Both the position numbers and the translations under genes were made by a program. 64,000 nt of DNA, taken from Hemibagrus wyckioides. Taxonomy: Eukaryota; Chordata; Actinopteri; Siluriformes; Bagridae. This document shows, one piece after another, positions 1-11,602 of this stretch; the stretch's first letter is position 1, and each line of letters starts with the position of its first letter. Location: positions 11,737,573 to 11,801,572 of the forward strand of contig NC_080715.1 of assembly GCF_019097595.1 (NCBI RefSeq), written 5' to 3'. The notes under the pieces were generated by a model. That model was given only the letters and a program-made list of their open reading frames with translations, was not told the DNA's origin and ran no database searches.

Positions 1-1324
1 ATTATATGAAAAAGCATTAAAGGAGTCATTGTAAGTGTATAAGAGATCTCTCACAGAGTACAGATATCCCTCACAAGGCCACTGCAGTAGGTATCATATC
101 ACCCTCTAAATAGAGGCAGGTACTGTGTGATCTTTCACAGTCGAAGCAGTAGCAAGTTTTGATTCTGAAAGGAGCAATTTAAATGTAAATCCACTAGAAT
201 TAAGGCAGGTTCTGGGTCACAAAACTAGCTTATACCTTCCATGCTTAGGGCAATAGTTAAAAAAAGCTAATCTTAGCCTTAAATTGGTCCATATTTATTA
301 ACTTGTGTGGAGGATGTATCATGCATTAACCCCATTTAGATGTGTGACATACAGAATGGGCAAAATTAGCCAAATACAACTGAGCAGTCAGCTGCTAAAT
401 TACCTGTTGTGTACGTTTGTACCAAACAAAAGCATATCCATCTCAGTCAAGTTTTTGTAAAACGTTGCACCATCTTCAAATCTTACATGTTCTAACATAT
501 TTCATGACGAAAACAATATTTCATGTCCAAAAGCTGATTGAAAAACCAGGCCTCAAAGATACTTTCTGACAGTGAAGTTCCTTTTCAGTTCAGCGAGTAT
601 ATGTTACTCCAAAAAATTTATTGTTATGATGTTTCTAAGTTTTTAACTGGAAACCATACAGCTTACAGAAATGCAGAGATCCAATCAGATTACAAGATCC
701 TGAAGCTTGTGAGGCTAAGACTAAAATGTGTGTATACATTGTGTGTATATCATGTATACATTTTGTGTATTTTTGTGTATACTTTGTCCTGAACTTTAAA
801 TATTAATATTCTAAAAAACTAAATGAATTAAAAATAAATAAATAAATAGAAAACAGACAAAGACAACTACACTAACTGCCACAGTGAGGGGATAAACAGC
901 TCAAAGAAAACTACACATGGATTTGATCAGATACTGTATGGGTCTTAATGTGTATCTGTACTGCAGCTGCAGCTTGTTAGCACTGCCCTTGTGGCATTGT
1001 CATGGCAACACAATTCCGGCTGAACCCTGGGTCGAGACTGTGAGACTGACATTTATGCAAAACCACTGCAATGTCAGGTGAAGGCGCTTCAGTGACACAA
1101 ATGTCCAAAAGCATTTAGCCTCCAGGATGGACAGCTAGTGCATTGTGTTTGGTGCTGACAGAAGAGAATCATGCAAACAATCTGATTCACCTGAATTATT
1201 AGAAAGAGTGATATATCAGGGAATTAATCATTTATGGCTCTATGTCTCAAATCTGTCATAATATATCAAGCTTTACTAAGGTTATTAAGGTCATTTTTAA
1301 AAAAAAAATATGCAGTATGTGTCA

Positions 1325-1364
<40 letters not shown>

Positions 1365-1784
1365 CAGTCTATGAATTCTGACATACAGCAAAAAGTTTTT
1401 TGTCCAAAAGTAGGGTTTTTTTTCCCTATAGCATTCTCTGACACTGTATATATTTCACCAAAACACAGAAAGTTTTACAAAGTTGGTAGAAAACAGTCAG
1501 TCTAAAATCTAACTAGCTAAGTGAGATCTCTTCACACAGTGAGAGTCACTCTTTGAAACAGCTTAATGAGCAGCTAAGTGGCATAGTGCAATGGCCCAGC
1601 TGAGTTTCTAATTATATACTAGCTGTCAAAACATCCTTGATGCTCCTGAGCTACAGTTAAAATGCATCTTTCACTTCACTTTTAAGGGTAACCAAAAATT
1701 GAAATGCTTAAACTTTGCTTATGGTTGATGTACACGCAAAAGAGAAATATATTTTTGTGTAGAAAAACTTTCCTCCTCCAGTCC
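1..1784. other. Gene-free AT-rich stretch
   Basis: No open frame here has splice sites or a recognisable product on either strand. The only structure I see is a TA microsatellite near 1.33 kb and short A-rich runs. It may be intronic to the minus-strand gene whose start exon is near 7.2 kb, but that is inference. Confidence 0.6.
1327..1363. repeat. (TA)n microsatellite
   Basis: About 17 uninterrupted TA dinucleotides. An apparent reading frame across it encodes an Ile-Tyr run and is an artefact of the repeat. Confidence 0.95.
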
Positions 1785-1990
1785 AAAGACATGTATTGTA
1801 AGCTGATTAGCATCTCTAAATTGTCCTAAGTGTGTGAGTTTGTGTATGTGATTGTGCCTATCCATGGTGTCCCCCGCCTTCTGCCCTGTCTCCCAGGGGA
1901 CAGACTCCAAGCTCCAAGCTCTAGACTCCAAGCTCCCTGAGACCCTGTATAGGATAAGCGATACAGAAAATAGACGGATGGACATAATTG
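1785..1990 (+). repeat. Dispersed teleost repeat, GGATAAGCGATACAGAAAAT type
   Basis: The block starts with TCCAAAGACATGTA, passes through a CACCATGG/CCCCGCCTTCTGCCC segment and ends in GGATAAGCGATACAGAAAAT plus ACGGATGGA. I know this arrangement as a very common interspersed repeat in fish genomes. The open frames on both strands here are products of the repeat, not genes. A diverged relative in the opposite orientation lies at about 20.97-21.25 kb. I do not assign a clade. Confidence 0.7.
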
Positions 1991-2089
1991 TGTTGTTAGT
2001 GCTGGATGGTGCAGATGTATTATCGTGTCATGTGATAAGTGTCCTGAATACAGCAGCAGACAGAGTAATTTAATTCACCTCTGCTACAA

Positions 2090-2200
2090 GAGCGGTGGTT
2101 TAGTGGTTGAGACTTTGGGCTAGTGATCAGAAGGTTGAAGCACCACCAAACAGCCACATTTGGCTCCAGCTTGCTTTGCATAAAGGTGTTGTCTAAAAGC
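2090..2200 (+). repeat. Degraded tRNA-derived SINE head
   Basis: The sequence GCGGTGGTTTAGTGGTTGAG followed by GATCAGAAGGTTGAA matches the A-box/B-box head of the tRNA-derived SINE that is better preserved at about 62.58 kb. The B box is damaged and the body is short, so this is an old fragment and not a tRNA gene. Confidence 0.6.
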
Positions 2201-4081
2201 GTAAGCATTTAAAAACAAATGCTTCTAGCTAGCCTTTAGTAGTAAGGCTCTCAGCTGATATCATTGTATATAGCATTACACAGTATAAGACCTGAAGCAC
2301 TATTGTTTTTATTATCCATACATATTTTCTACGTCCATATGTTATTTATTACTCTTAATAGCCACCCCGGATCATGCCAATATTTCAAGCACGAAATCCA
2401 ACACTGAACCTCACTGCATATGACATTTTCTACAGAAGACACCAGTGACTCATCGTGAAAATTTCATTACAGATCCTTTTTGTTTTAGCCCACGATGACG
2501 GAGAGGCTTTGGAGAGATAAAATTGCCAATCTTCCCATACTGAAGGACAATGCATCTGTGTCAGAAGAAGATCAAATGGGTGCCAATGACTAAGAAGAGA
2601 AAACAGGACGATCTGAGCAAATTCACAAGAATCTGGGCATTCCACCTGACACACTGACACCTAACAGCTGTTTATCTCATTTAATCTTGCAGTTTGTTTA
2701 ATTACATCATTACAACTTGATTTGTTTAATTTGACCACATGCAGTAAAATAAACCACCACTTAAAAAACATGCACATTCAGATGCATACCATTTATTGTT
2801 GAAGCACAGAATACACATTTATCCAGACATTTTATTGTACAGTGCATATCTATCCTCATTTTTGTAACAGAATAACTATAAGAGGATTTCTAGCCACAAA
2901 CATCATCAGTATAAAGTCTACTGTAATCACAGAAAACAGGTATTTAGGGCACAGATAAAGGAAGGGGTAGCTCAGATGGCTGACTGTGGAGGTGAAAAAC
3001 AAAACCAGAGACAACTATACAAATGGAGAGCAAGATAAAAAGCAATATAAATTAAATTTCGGTGTCTGGTGAACTCAGATGTAATGCTTCTTCTTGACTC
3101 TGTCTTATCTCAGCTGTGACTTGCACTTTACATGTTTTATCTACTGGTGTTTTTGCTGACTCGGGTCCTTACCTCATGTTTTATTCATTACAATGCCTGC
3201 ACCAAAGGGAAAGCTCAAAATGGCTTCTTTTTTCCTTCTACCTGATATTCTTCCTCCTACCTTATTTGCTGGAAAATACCTGAAGATAATTAGCCTAGAG
3301 GACATGTTATAAAGTGATCTTTCAATAGTTTCATGTTTCGATCACAGAAGCTCGACTTGTGTGTTCCAGGGATTCCCGGACTGGGTTTTGCTTACAATAC
3401 AAAAGTCAAGAAACAAATCAGGCTGCTTATGTGGTCACCTGATTTGTTTGAATTTGTGTTGAATCAGGTATTTGCATGCAGGAATACTCTGTGCTGCACA
3501 GGAGTGATATACTCCTCACTCTGTGATTTCAGTCACTTCTCTGAATACAACAAATAACTACGGTTTGCTTTCTCTTTCTAGCTGCTAAGAGAAAAGTCTT
3601 TTTTTTTTCCCCTGAGCGCTTACTTTAGATGCTAGAAGATATCCTTCTCTGCCTATTCTATTTCTAGTTGTACTCTCATCTAGGTTTCCAATTCTTTACA
3701 AAAAAAAAAAGAACTGAAACAAGATCTGTTGATATCCAAAGCACTGCCACCACACAGCCTTGGACTGGACTGATCTGGTATCAGAGACCACAGAGAACAA
3801 AATGCAGCCTTTCCCCAGCCAACAGTTTCTGAAATGCAGCCTTGCTCCAACCCTCAGCCCCTGTAAACAAGCCCAACACTGGGTCAGACTCAGTGGCGGG
3901 ATGTATTGAATATCACACCTGCTTTCAATGAATGTTAATGGAAGTTTTGCAAAGTGTGTTCCCTTTCTGTTTGCCAGCTGTCTGGAGTTCCTGTCTCTTT
4001 TATTTCTTATGTGGGATCAGCTCTGATAAGTAAAGATCCCTCAGAGAAGTATTAGCACGCACACAACACTGGGGTGAACAT
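2201..4081. other. No gene recognised
   Basis: A 32-codon plus-strand frame starting at 2497 follows a possible acceptor (TTTTGTTTTAG). It has no matching downstream exon and no recognisable domain, so I do not call it. The rest is unstructured AT-rich DNA with T-runs near 3.6 kb and an A-run near 3.7 kb. Confidence 0.5.
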
Positions 4082-4345
4082 TAATTCTATTCAATTCCAT
4101 GAAATTTTATTTGTGTGGCGCTTTTAACATTGGACATTGCATCAAAGCAGCTACACAGAACAAGTAATATAGTAAAAAAGTTCAAGGTTAATATTAGATT
4201 TACATTTAAATTTATTTGCATTAATCCCTAATGAGCAAGCCTGAGGTGACTGTGGCAAGGAAAAACGTCCTTAGATGGTAAGAGGAAGAAACCTTGAGAG
4301 GAACCAGACTCAAAAGGGAACCCATCCTCATTTATGTGACATCGG
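4082..4345 (+). repeat. Dispersed teleost repeat family A, copy 1
   Basis: The landmarks are TTTTATTTGTGTGGCGCTTT, GGACATTGCATCAAAGCAGC, CTAATGAGCAAGCCTGAGGT and CCTTGAGAGGAACCAGACTC, in that order. The same order occurs at 8955-9262, and the first two landmarks occur at about 30.79 kb. The family is widespread in teleosts. I leave its class unnamed because no coding part is present. Confidence 0.8.
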
Positions 4346-7134
4346 AAAGTGTAAAATACTACAAACACCAGAGAGTGTGATAATGAATAATGTCCTATCT
4401 ACGGTCATTAATAAATGACTTTCTGAACATCTAGCTTCAGTGAGCAATCTAACTTTAAATGAATTTCTTTCCTCTTTTCTATTCACCAAAAGACCTCACA
4501 GCACACTGCAATGCTCTCACAAAACAATTATATTCTCACACACTCACACACACATTCTCAGAACTGCATCTATTTTTACTACATTCGCAAAAAGGGAAAA
4601 CACCAGACACAGTAGGGAATTCAAATGTTTCAGCATTTTCGCTCTTTCATTCTATAAATTACCCGAATTATCTGAGCTATGTATGTTCCATAAACATTAG
4701 ATCAGAGAATAGACCTCACTAATGACATAAATGCCACATCTATACGGTCTTTTAAAACTACTTTGTATGACCTCATGCACTGAATTGATTTTTTTAGTAT
4801 CTCTCACATTAGCTAAAACAGGTTCTTAGACTTTTTTTTTTTAGAATTTGGGTTACAGTACATTAAAATACAGCAGGCACACTGAGCAGCACATTCAGTA
4901 CACTTCAGAGTGGAGGGAAGTTGGAGTGGAGATGACAGCTGAATGCAAAGGAAAATGAAATGCTTTGCAGTAATTTTGAGTCATTCACCTTGCGACAGGC
5001 ATACAAAATCTGGTAAACATGAAGTTTCCAAATCCTGTTACTGTGAGCTTCACAACAACATTTTGCAAGCTTCTCGATATAAAACTGAAATGGATGCCTA
5101 CATATCAGTATCTATACTGGTCTGAAATAAATTTCTCTTAAGGCGCTTACAGTTAGTCCATTTGAATTGAACCCTGGAGTGTTTTCATATTTAGCCACGT
5201 GAGAACCCAGCAATCACACTCAGACATTAAGTTAAAACATCTAGTCTCTGAGCATCTCAGCCTTTTTCATTCAAAAAGGGATTTTGGACTTGACATGTAA
5301 TTGGGTTGTAGGCAGGATTTTATTTATCTATACATTTTTTTCAAATATACAACTTTCAACTGCTAATCTGAGCCGTATGTTCAAACCTAAGCCAAAGGAC
5401 AGAGCTGTAGCACTGCAGAATTGTGATATGTCTGGATATTTTGACTGCCAAAAATAAACATGTTATGTATATTGTTGCGTCTGTTCCAGAAACCATCAGA
5501 GACTCCACATCCCAGAATACACCGTGGCCTACAAACATGGCTGTCAGATTACCTTCCCCCAGCACCTCATGCACCGTTTTAATCATGTGCGTCTGTTTTC
5601 GATCACACTCACAGCCTTTATAAACAGACTTTCAACACAACCTTTTTGCGTAGTAATGTTCAGTGTGCATTAGCAAAACTTGCCAAGCCTTTAGTTTCTA
5701 TTCTGTTCGATATTCTGTTTTTGAATATGCCTTATTACATGGTCTTGGATATGCCCCATCAAATTAGCAAAATTCTTTCCGCTTTTGCTAATTGTTTTTC
5801 TATTTCAGTGGCAGATGTCAATCAAGCCTGCTAGTGTAGCAGTGTTTTTGTTTGTTTGTTTGTTTTTTTTCTTGGGTATTTTTGTTAGCTTTTTTTTTGC
5901 ACTTCAGCCCAAAATTGCACTTATGCTTCTTCCTTTCAAGACACCTTCACCTATAAAAAGGTGTCACAATGCAGGAGAGGTTGCAAGTGCAGGTTGTCAG
6001 TGTTTTGTGGCTAATTGTGGCTAACAAATTAAAGATGTAATCCAGAGTCAAAGTCAAGATTCAGGCAAGCGTCAGGTGATGAACAAACAATGTTAACCGG
6101 GGCAATCAAGAGCAAAAACTAGAAACTAGATCCAAAACAGAAAGCCAATGAGCCATCAAGGCTCAAAGGTACAAAAACACAGCATTTTTCAAGAGTACAG
6201 AGTAAGAGTTTTTATATACAGTGATTGTCTGTGGTGGCCATGTTTGTAAGCCATTCTTGGAAATCCACCTTGACTTCAAGAATCTGAATGATGCTTTTAT
6301 TCAACTGTAAAACCAAAGTGTGAAATATTGGACACTTTATGCACTCAACAGACGTATCTTTACTTCTGTAGCAGAAAGAAGGGCAGGGCTTCCAGGAGCT
6401 GATCCTTAATGACTAAAAATGTTTAAAATGGCTGATAAAACTCTGATGGACAAGAAATCTTACAAGTGAAACAGCCCATGGTTGGACGAATTTTCAACAT
6501 TTTAAAAAGTCACCATATTCTGCTAAAACTATTGGTCATCTACTGGGAAACAGCTTATACTAGCTTGTCCAGATATAGTATAGTATGTCAATCGGGACAC
6601 AGCTTATATATATATCTATATATATATACTCTAGGCTACACTGAAGCTACTAAGCTACCCAAATTGACAGTCCCATGCATTCTGAGTGGCACTCGAGAAG
6701 CAAGCATGGTAGATGATACTGTCTTGTGCTTGGTACTGTCTTTCCTTTCTCTCTGGTGTAACCAGGCACTTCAGTCACACATCTGCCACTCCATCCCTAG
6801 TTCTTCCCCCACCATCTGCCAATGCTCAGGAGACATAGCAGCTCTGGCTCTAATTAGAGATATTTGAGTCATTTCACTATATAAGCATGAATGCAGCCTC
6901 ATTCTCTCTCTCTAAATATGGAATTATAACAGAGAAGTCTCTTGAGTATAACTTGGCTCAGACAGACTACACTAGGGAAAAACATCATAGCACAGTGCAC
7001 ATACATAGCCAGTCCACTTGGAAGAAGGCTAAAAAAAGCCAAATCTATTTTTAAAGAGTTCACTTTACAACAGCAAGCTGTACAACAATGGCCACCACAG
7101 CAGCATGAGAGAGAGAAAAAATAACAAGTCTTAC
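4346..7134. other. No gene recognised; microsatellite patches
   Basis: Minor features only: a TTTG run near 5.85 kb and short TA runs at 6.605-6.63 kb. The 5.49-5.62 kb stretch reads like a dispersed repeat (CCCCAGCACCTCATGCACCG), but I see no boundaries. A 133-residue plus frame at 6466-6867 crosses the TA run and has no domain. Downstream exons of the minus-strand gene could hide here, but none passes a splice-site and coding check by eye. Confidence 0.5.
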
Positions 7135-7288
7135 CTGATGCAGGTTGATCAAAACATCTTTCTCAGGGGCATGGCCTCCTGTCGCCATGGGGACAGGGAG
7201 GGGCACAGCAGCAGGAGTGTGGGGGGGTCTGAGATCAGCCCTTCTCTTTGACCGTTGGGTTTGCAGTCAGCCTGTGGGGTGGCATAAC
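7135..7288 (-). CDS. Start-codon exon of an unidentified minus-strand gene
   Basis: On the minus strand a pyrimidine tract ending in TTTCCAG precedes 100 nt of GC-rich leader, then an ATG at 7188-7186 in CCCCATGGCG context. It encodes 18 residues, MATGGHAPEKDVLINLHQ, and ends exactly at CAG before GTAAGA, in phase 0. An in-frame TGA lies upstream of the ATG within the same exon, which supports this start. The local GC content stands out sharply from the flanks. The acceptor means there is an upstream non-coding exon, and the CpG island near 18.2 kb on the same strand is the natural candidate. I do not recognise the protein from its N-terminus and cannot find the next exon, which may lie before base 1. 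The exon structure is seen; the gene model is inferred. Confidence 0.6.
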
Positions 7289-8014
7289 CTGGAAAAAAAA
7301 AAACACACACACACATAAACACACTACTGCAGCCTCTAAGGAGTGCTGAATGTAAAAGCATGGGATTCAGATAACTAACACATCAGCCATTTCTCAACCA
7401 AAACCATATGTGTAAACATTATGTGAACCAAAATCAGCAGATATAACACTACAAATCCTTGATAAACATATTCATCTACTTGAAAACACCCAGCTGTTTG
7501 CATTTACCCAAGGCAGTTCTACATTAAAGAAGTCCTCTGCTGAACAGAGAGCAAAAAGCTGTGTGTATACCAGTCCATACCTCCATGCACTTACAGTATG
7601 TCATGTGAACAGCAAGTTTCAGGACAGCATAGAGGTGAATCACACCGTGTGCTAAAAATTAATGCGAAATGGAAATCATAACACATTTTTCTTCCATAAT
7701 ATGACATTTTATCGAGTTTTCGCTCTGTGAGATCAAGAAAAGGAGAGGTGGAATGACTTTACCTCCTCTCATTGATATTAATGCTTTTTTGCTTTCACTC
7801 TCTTATGAAGTGTCTCTAATACCTATGGAGGTACACATAAACTATACAGGCAGCTAATATAACTATTGAGAATGCTTTGACTGACGCAGATGCAGCACAT
7901 CAGCTATGGTTTATACAATCTTGACAGTTTAACAGGATAGGCATATTAACAGATAGGCACTAACCATCTGCCACCAACTATCTACTAACTAAGAAAGAGA
8001 GAGAGGGGGAGGGA

Positions 8015-8046
<32 letters not shown>

Positions 8047-8954
8047 AATTATAATGAAATGCAAATGACAGGGTCCCAATTTATATTGAGTCTCTATTAC
8101 CTGTATACATGACTCTAATACCTGTATTGTTAGACATAAATGATACAGGAAACTGTAATGCATCTAATGAGAACGAGCATGAATTCAGATGGATTTTTTA
8201 TAGAAAATCTGTCAATGCACACATTATGATTTTTATCTAAATTGCTCCAGTGAAAACGCTATTTTAAAAAGTGCTTAACTGCATAATGATGTTATTTTTC
8301 AGTGTGATTCTAAGAAAGTATAGAAACTTAAACCCAAACATATTGGGTTTTCATAAAATGGGGCGAAGGCAAAAAAAAAAAAAAAAAAAGTATTTTCCCT
8401 ACAATTCTGCAAGTTAAAATTCACAATGCAAAGTAGAAGGATGTTGACGTAAGACCTTTCAGCATGGTGGTAATCTGCAGTGTCATATTCAAAGAAAACA
8501 TGCTTCATTTTATTAGAAAGACAGGAAAGGTGAACCATTAACTAATATTAGCACTAAGATGACAACCAAATGAAAGCCTCTTGACTGTAAGTATAGAACA
8601 CTATTATGATTTATTATCTGTTATTTCATTCCAACCGCTCTCCATCTAAAGAGCAGGAACATAAAAATAGTTATTTCTGAAGAGAACAAACCAAATGAAA
8701 TAAAAAAAGGCTTATTATTGTAACTGGACACCAGTATGAACTAGTAGATTTTGATTGTTTTAATATCTGAATACTAACTACACAGGAACTGCCTACTTTA
8801 TTTAATACATTTACAGTAAAAAAGGCACTGTAAAAGTCCATAATTGTGTTAAGCCATCATATTTTTTGAGTTATCACGTTACCAATTATATATTGTTCAA
8901 TAGGAATTCCACATAAACTGCACTAGCTTCTTTACCAATTCAATAAATTATTCA
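7289..8954. other. Probable intron 1 sequence of the minus-strand gene
   Basis: Contains no coding signal. It holds a purine-rich GA microsatellite at 7990-8046 and an A-run at 8369-8389. Apparent reading frames here encode only low-complexity Ser/Leu or Phe runs. Confidence 0.45.
7990..8046. repeat. (GA)n imperfect microsatellite
   Basis: About 55 nt of almost pure purine on the plus strand, mainly GA with a few GGGA interruptions. It creates an apparent Ser/Leu-rich minus-strand frame. Confidence 0.9.
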
Positions 8955-9262
8955 ATATAATTTAATTCAATTTTATTTGTATAGCAAATGGACATTCTCA
9001 AAGCAGCTTCTTAAAGCAGTATATATTTATATAAAAAATATATAGTACAAAAAATTCAAGATTAATGATAGACAAAAAGTTCAAGATTCATATTAGAGTT
9101 ATATTAACATTTATTTGTATTTATTCCTAATGAGCAAGCCTGAGGTGACTGTGGCAAGGAAAAACTTCCTTAGATGGTAAGAGGAAGAAACCTTGAGAGG
9201 AACCAGACTCAAAAGGGCACCTATCCTCATTTGGATGACACCGGAGAGTGTGATCATGAATA
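8955..9262 (+). repeat. Dispersed teleost repeat family A, copy 2
   Basis: Has the same ordered landmarks as copy 1: TTTTATTTGTATAGC, ATGGACATTCTCAAAGCAGC, CTAATGAGCAAGCCTGAGGT and CCTTGAGAGGAACCAGACTC, in the same orientation. Its middle differs by short insertions, so it is an independent old insertion and not a recent duplication. Confidence 0.8.
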
Positions 9263-11566
9263 ATGTCCTTTCTAGAGTCATATACTGTCAGTTTGAGTTA
9301 CATATCCATATTTCCATAAAATGTGAATCTATGTCACGGAACAAACATCCATATTAATTAAAGTATAATAGCATGTGTAATTTATGTATAACTACACAGT
9401 AATTCAAGACATTGATTATAAAGTGGGACCTTTTTTTGGTTATTATGGTAACCTATGGTATGATATCAAAGGACACATACAGGTAAAGGTTTCTGAAGTG
9501 AGATTATGAAAAACATGTCTCACAAGCTCTGATAAGTTGTGAACAACATGAGCAAGGATATGGAACCAACAAGTTAAAGGTCAAATTTGCATTCAGACTG
9601 CATTTAAATGCCAGGAACTTTACCAGCACTCTGTCAAACTAAGTCCACTGGAATAGAACCAAAATACCTTCAAGACTTTAGCACACGATAATTTACTACT
9701 TGTAAGTGTACTACTAAAAGTGTTGTATTGGCTTTCTTTTGCTATTTTCAAAAACTGCATTCTCATGCTGCTGTGTCTCATTTGTGCTGTACTTTCGTAA
9801 TCACACCTGGGCAGGTGCTCAATGTCTGAATATGTACCACAGCTGAGCAACAGGGCCAAATTTAGACCTCAGTGTGATTAATTGCAATAGTCTGACAGGG
9901 AAGACAAGGACAAAGCCATTTTCTCCCAAACATTCATCAATGTAAACGTATAGTAAGAGAATATAAGCCAAACTAACACAAATACAGACCTACCTACTCG
10001 GGAAAAGGTCAAGCCATGACAGGACCTCAGTCTGTCTAGCATTTGTTCCCATTTGTGCATTTATAGCCAATCCAGCCAATCTGGGCCACATGACTCAAAA
10101 ACACTTGACCTCTGACATCAATATGTGTCATTAATAAGGCAATAGATCTGCTGAAAGTCAACTATTCAACACCAATGTTATCAGTGACATCAAAATGCCA
10201 ATCATAATACAAACACACACTGTGCATACAGGCGTAAGTCCTCAACACTTCAAAAGCACATTTGATCCGTATATTTATATCCCTGGGATGTTTACATGGA
10301 TGTAGGACATCTGTTTCCCTTCCAGCCACACACCAATCACTCTGCTTTTGGTAATGCTGTTGGTAGGAGTTTATTAATTGCTCCCAAGATAAGATGGCTT
10401 GTGTGCACACTGGTACATTAATAGCAGTTTTCCACTTGGGATAATTGCAGAAGGCAAATGATTCACTAGAAAGAATAGCCTGCTCTATAAATATGCTTGA
10501 CAAATAGATTCCCTGCTGCGTTTATTTGGTAACAACATAGAGAGAGGACGAGCAACGCTTGCTAATGAACTGTTGTTGAGTTCTAAGTCGATGTTTGACG
10601 TGTTATATCTGTCAATCACCGTCACTGTTATATTGACCTATGCACTTCTGGAATATCCCATTCCAAAACAATGAGAAACCCAAAAGTATGCTGCAATAAT
10701 AATAACCTTCACTTTTCAGGAACGTCATGAGAGCACTAGTGTAGTTGGACAATGATGTCCGGTGGAGAGACCCGGGGCACGGTCAATATTCCAACTGAAT
10801 GTGGTCATTCTATAGAATCCATGGAGTAAGTGTCAATATCATAAATGTTATATAAAGTAACCAAAGATTTCTAGAAAACCTGGATAACAGTCTTCCATGA
10901 AAGTCCTCTGAAGAAAAGTGATTGATGGTGTAATAGCTGTTGTCAAAACATGCCTTTTATTTGATGTCTGATAAAATCTCTAAGAATGTAATGAGCTTTT
11001 TTTCATTACATGTCTCTACATCATTCAAAATTAAGTTTTCTTCACTAAAGGATCGTTTTTGTGTCACTTATTACCCTTAAAACATCACGACAGAAGTAAC
11101 GTCTCTTGTGCAAGAGCTCTACTGTTAAAGACAGGTTTCTTTGAGAACATTCAAAACATCAGAATAAAGGATTTTTCCTTCAGTAGCAATGGACGTAGCA
11201 TTAATAGCATCCTTCTTTGCAAAGCTAATTGTCTATTCCTGAGCAATGAAGTAAGGGAACATAAGGAGAAAAAGCTTATTTACATTTTCTGCCCTTTGGA
11301 ACTCCATGAAATGATCATCATGTTTTGAAAAAAAAAAAAAAAATTACATCATTGGCCATTTTAAATATCAGCTCATTTCACCTCCTGCAGCCTTAAATTA
11401 TTATTTGACTGCTGGAGCTTTCTCAGAAAAACAATGACTTGGTAGTGGCTGGTGTTGTAGGCATAACAGCGTTATTGGAGGTTATTATCAAAGTTCACAG
11501 ACCATAAATACCTAGTCGGCGGTCATCCTGTGGTCAGAAACTGACCCTGATGATGAGCTAGAAAAA

Positions 11567-11602
<36 letters not shown>

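Noticed and set aside
2497..2595. 32-codon plus-strand frame after a possible acceptor
   Set aside because: No partner exon, no domain, and the opposite strand is equally open; not enough to call.
6466..6867. 133-residue plus-strand frame
   Set aside because: It crosses a TA microsatellite that encodes Tyr/Ile repeats and shows no domain or splice support.
10162..10503. 113-residue minus-strand frame
   Set aside because: No domain, no splice-site support; consistent with chance in a long intron.
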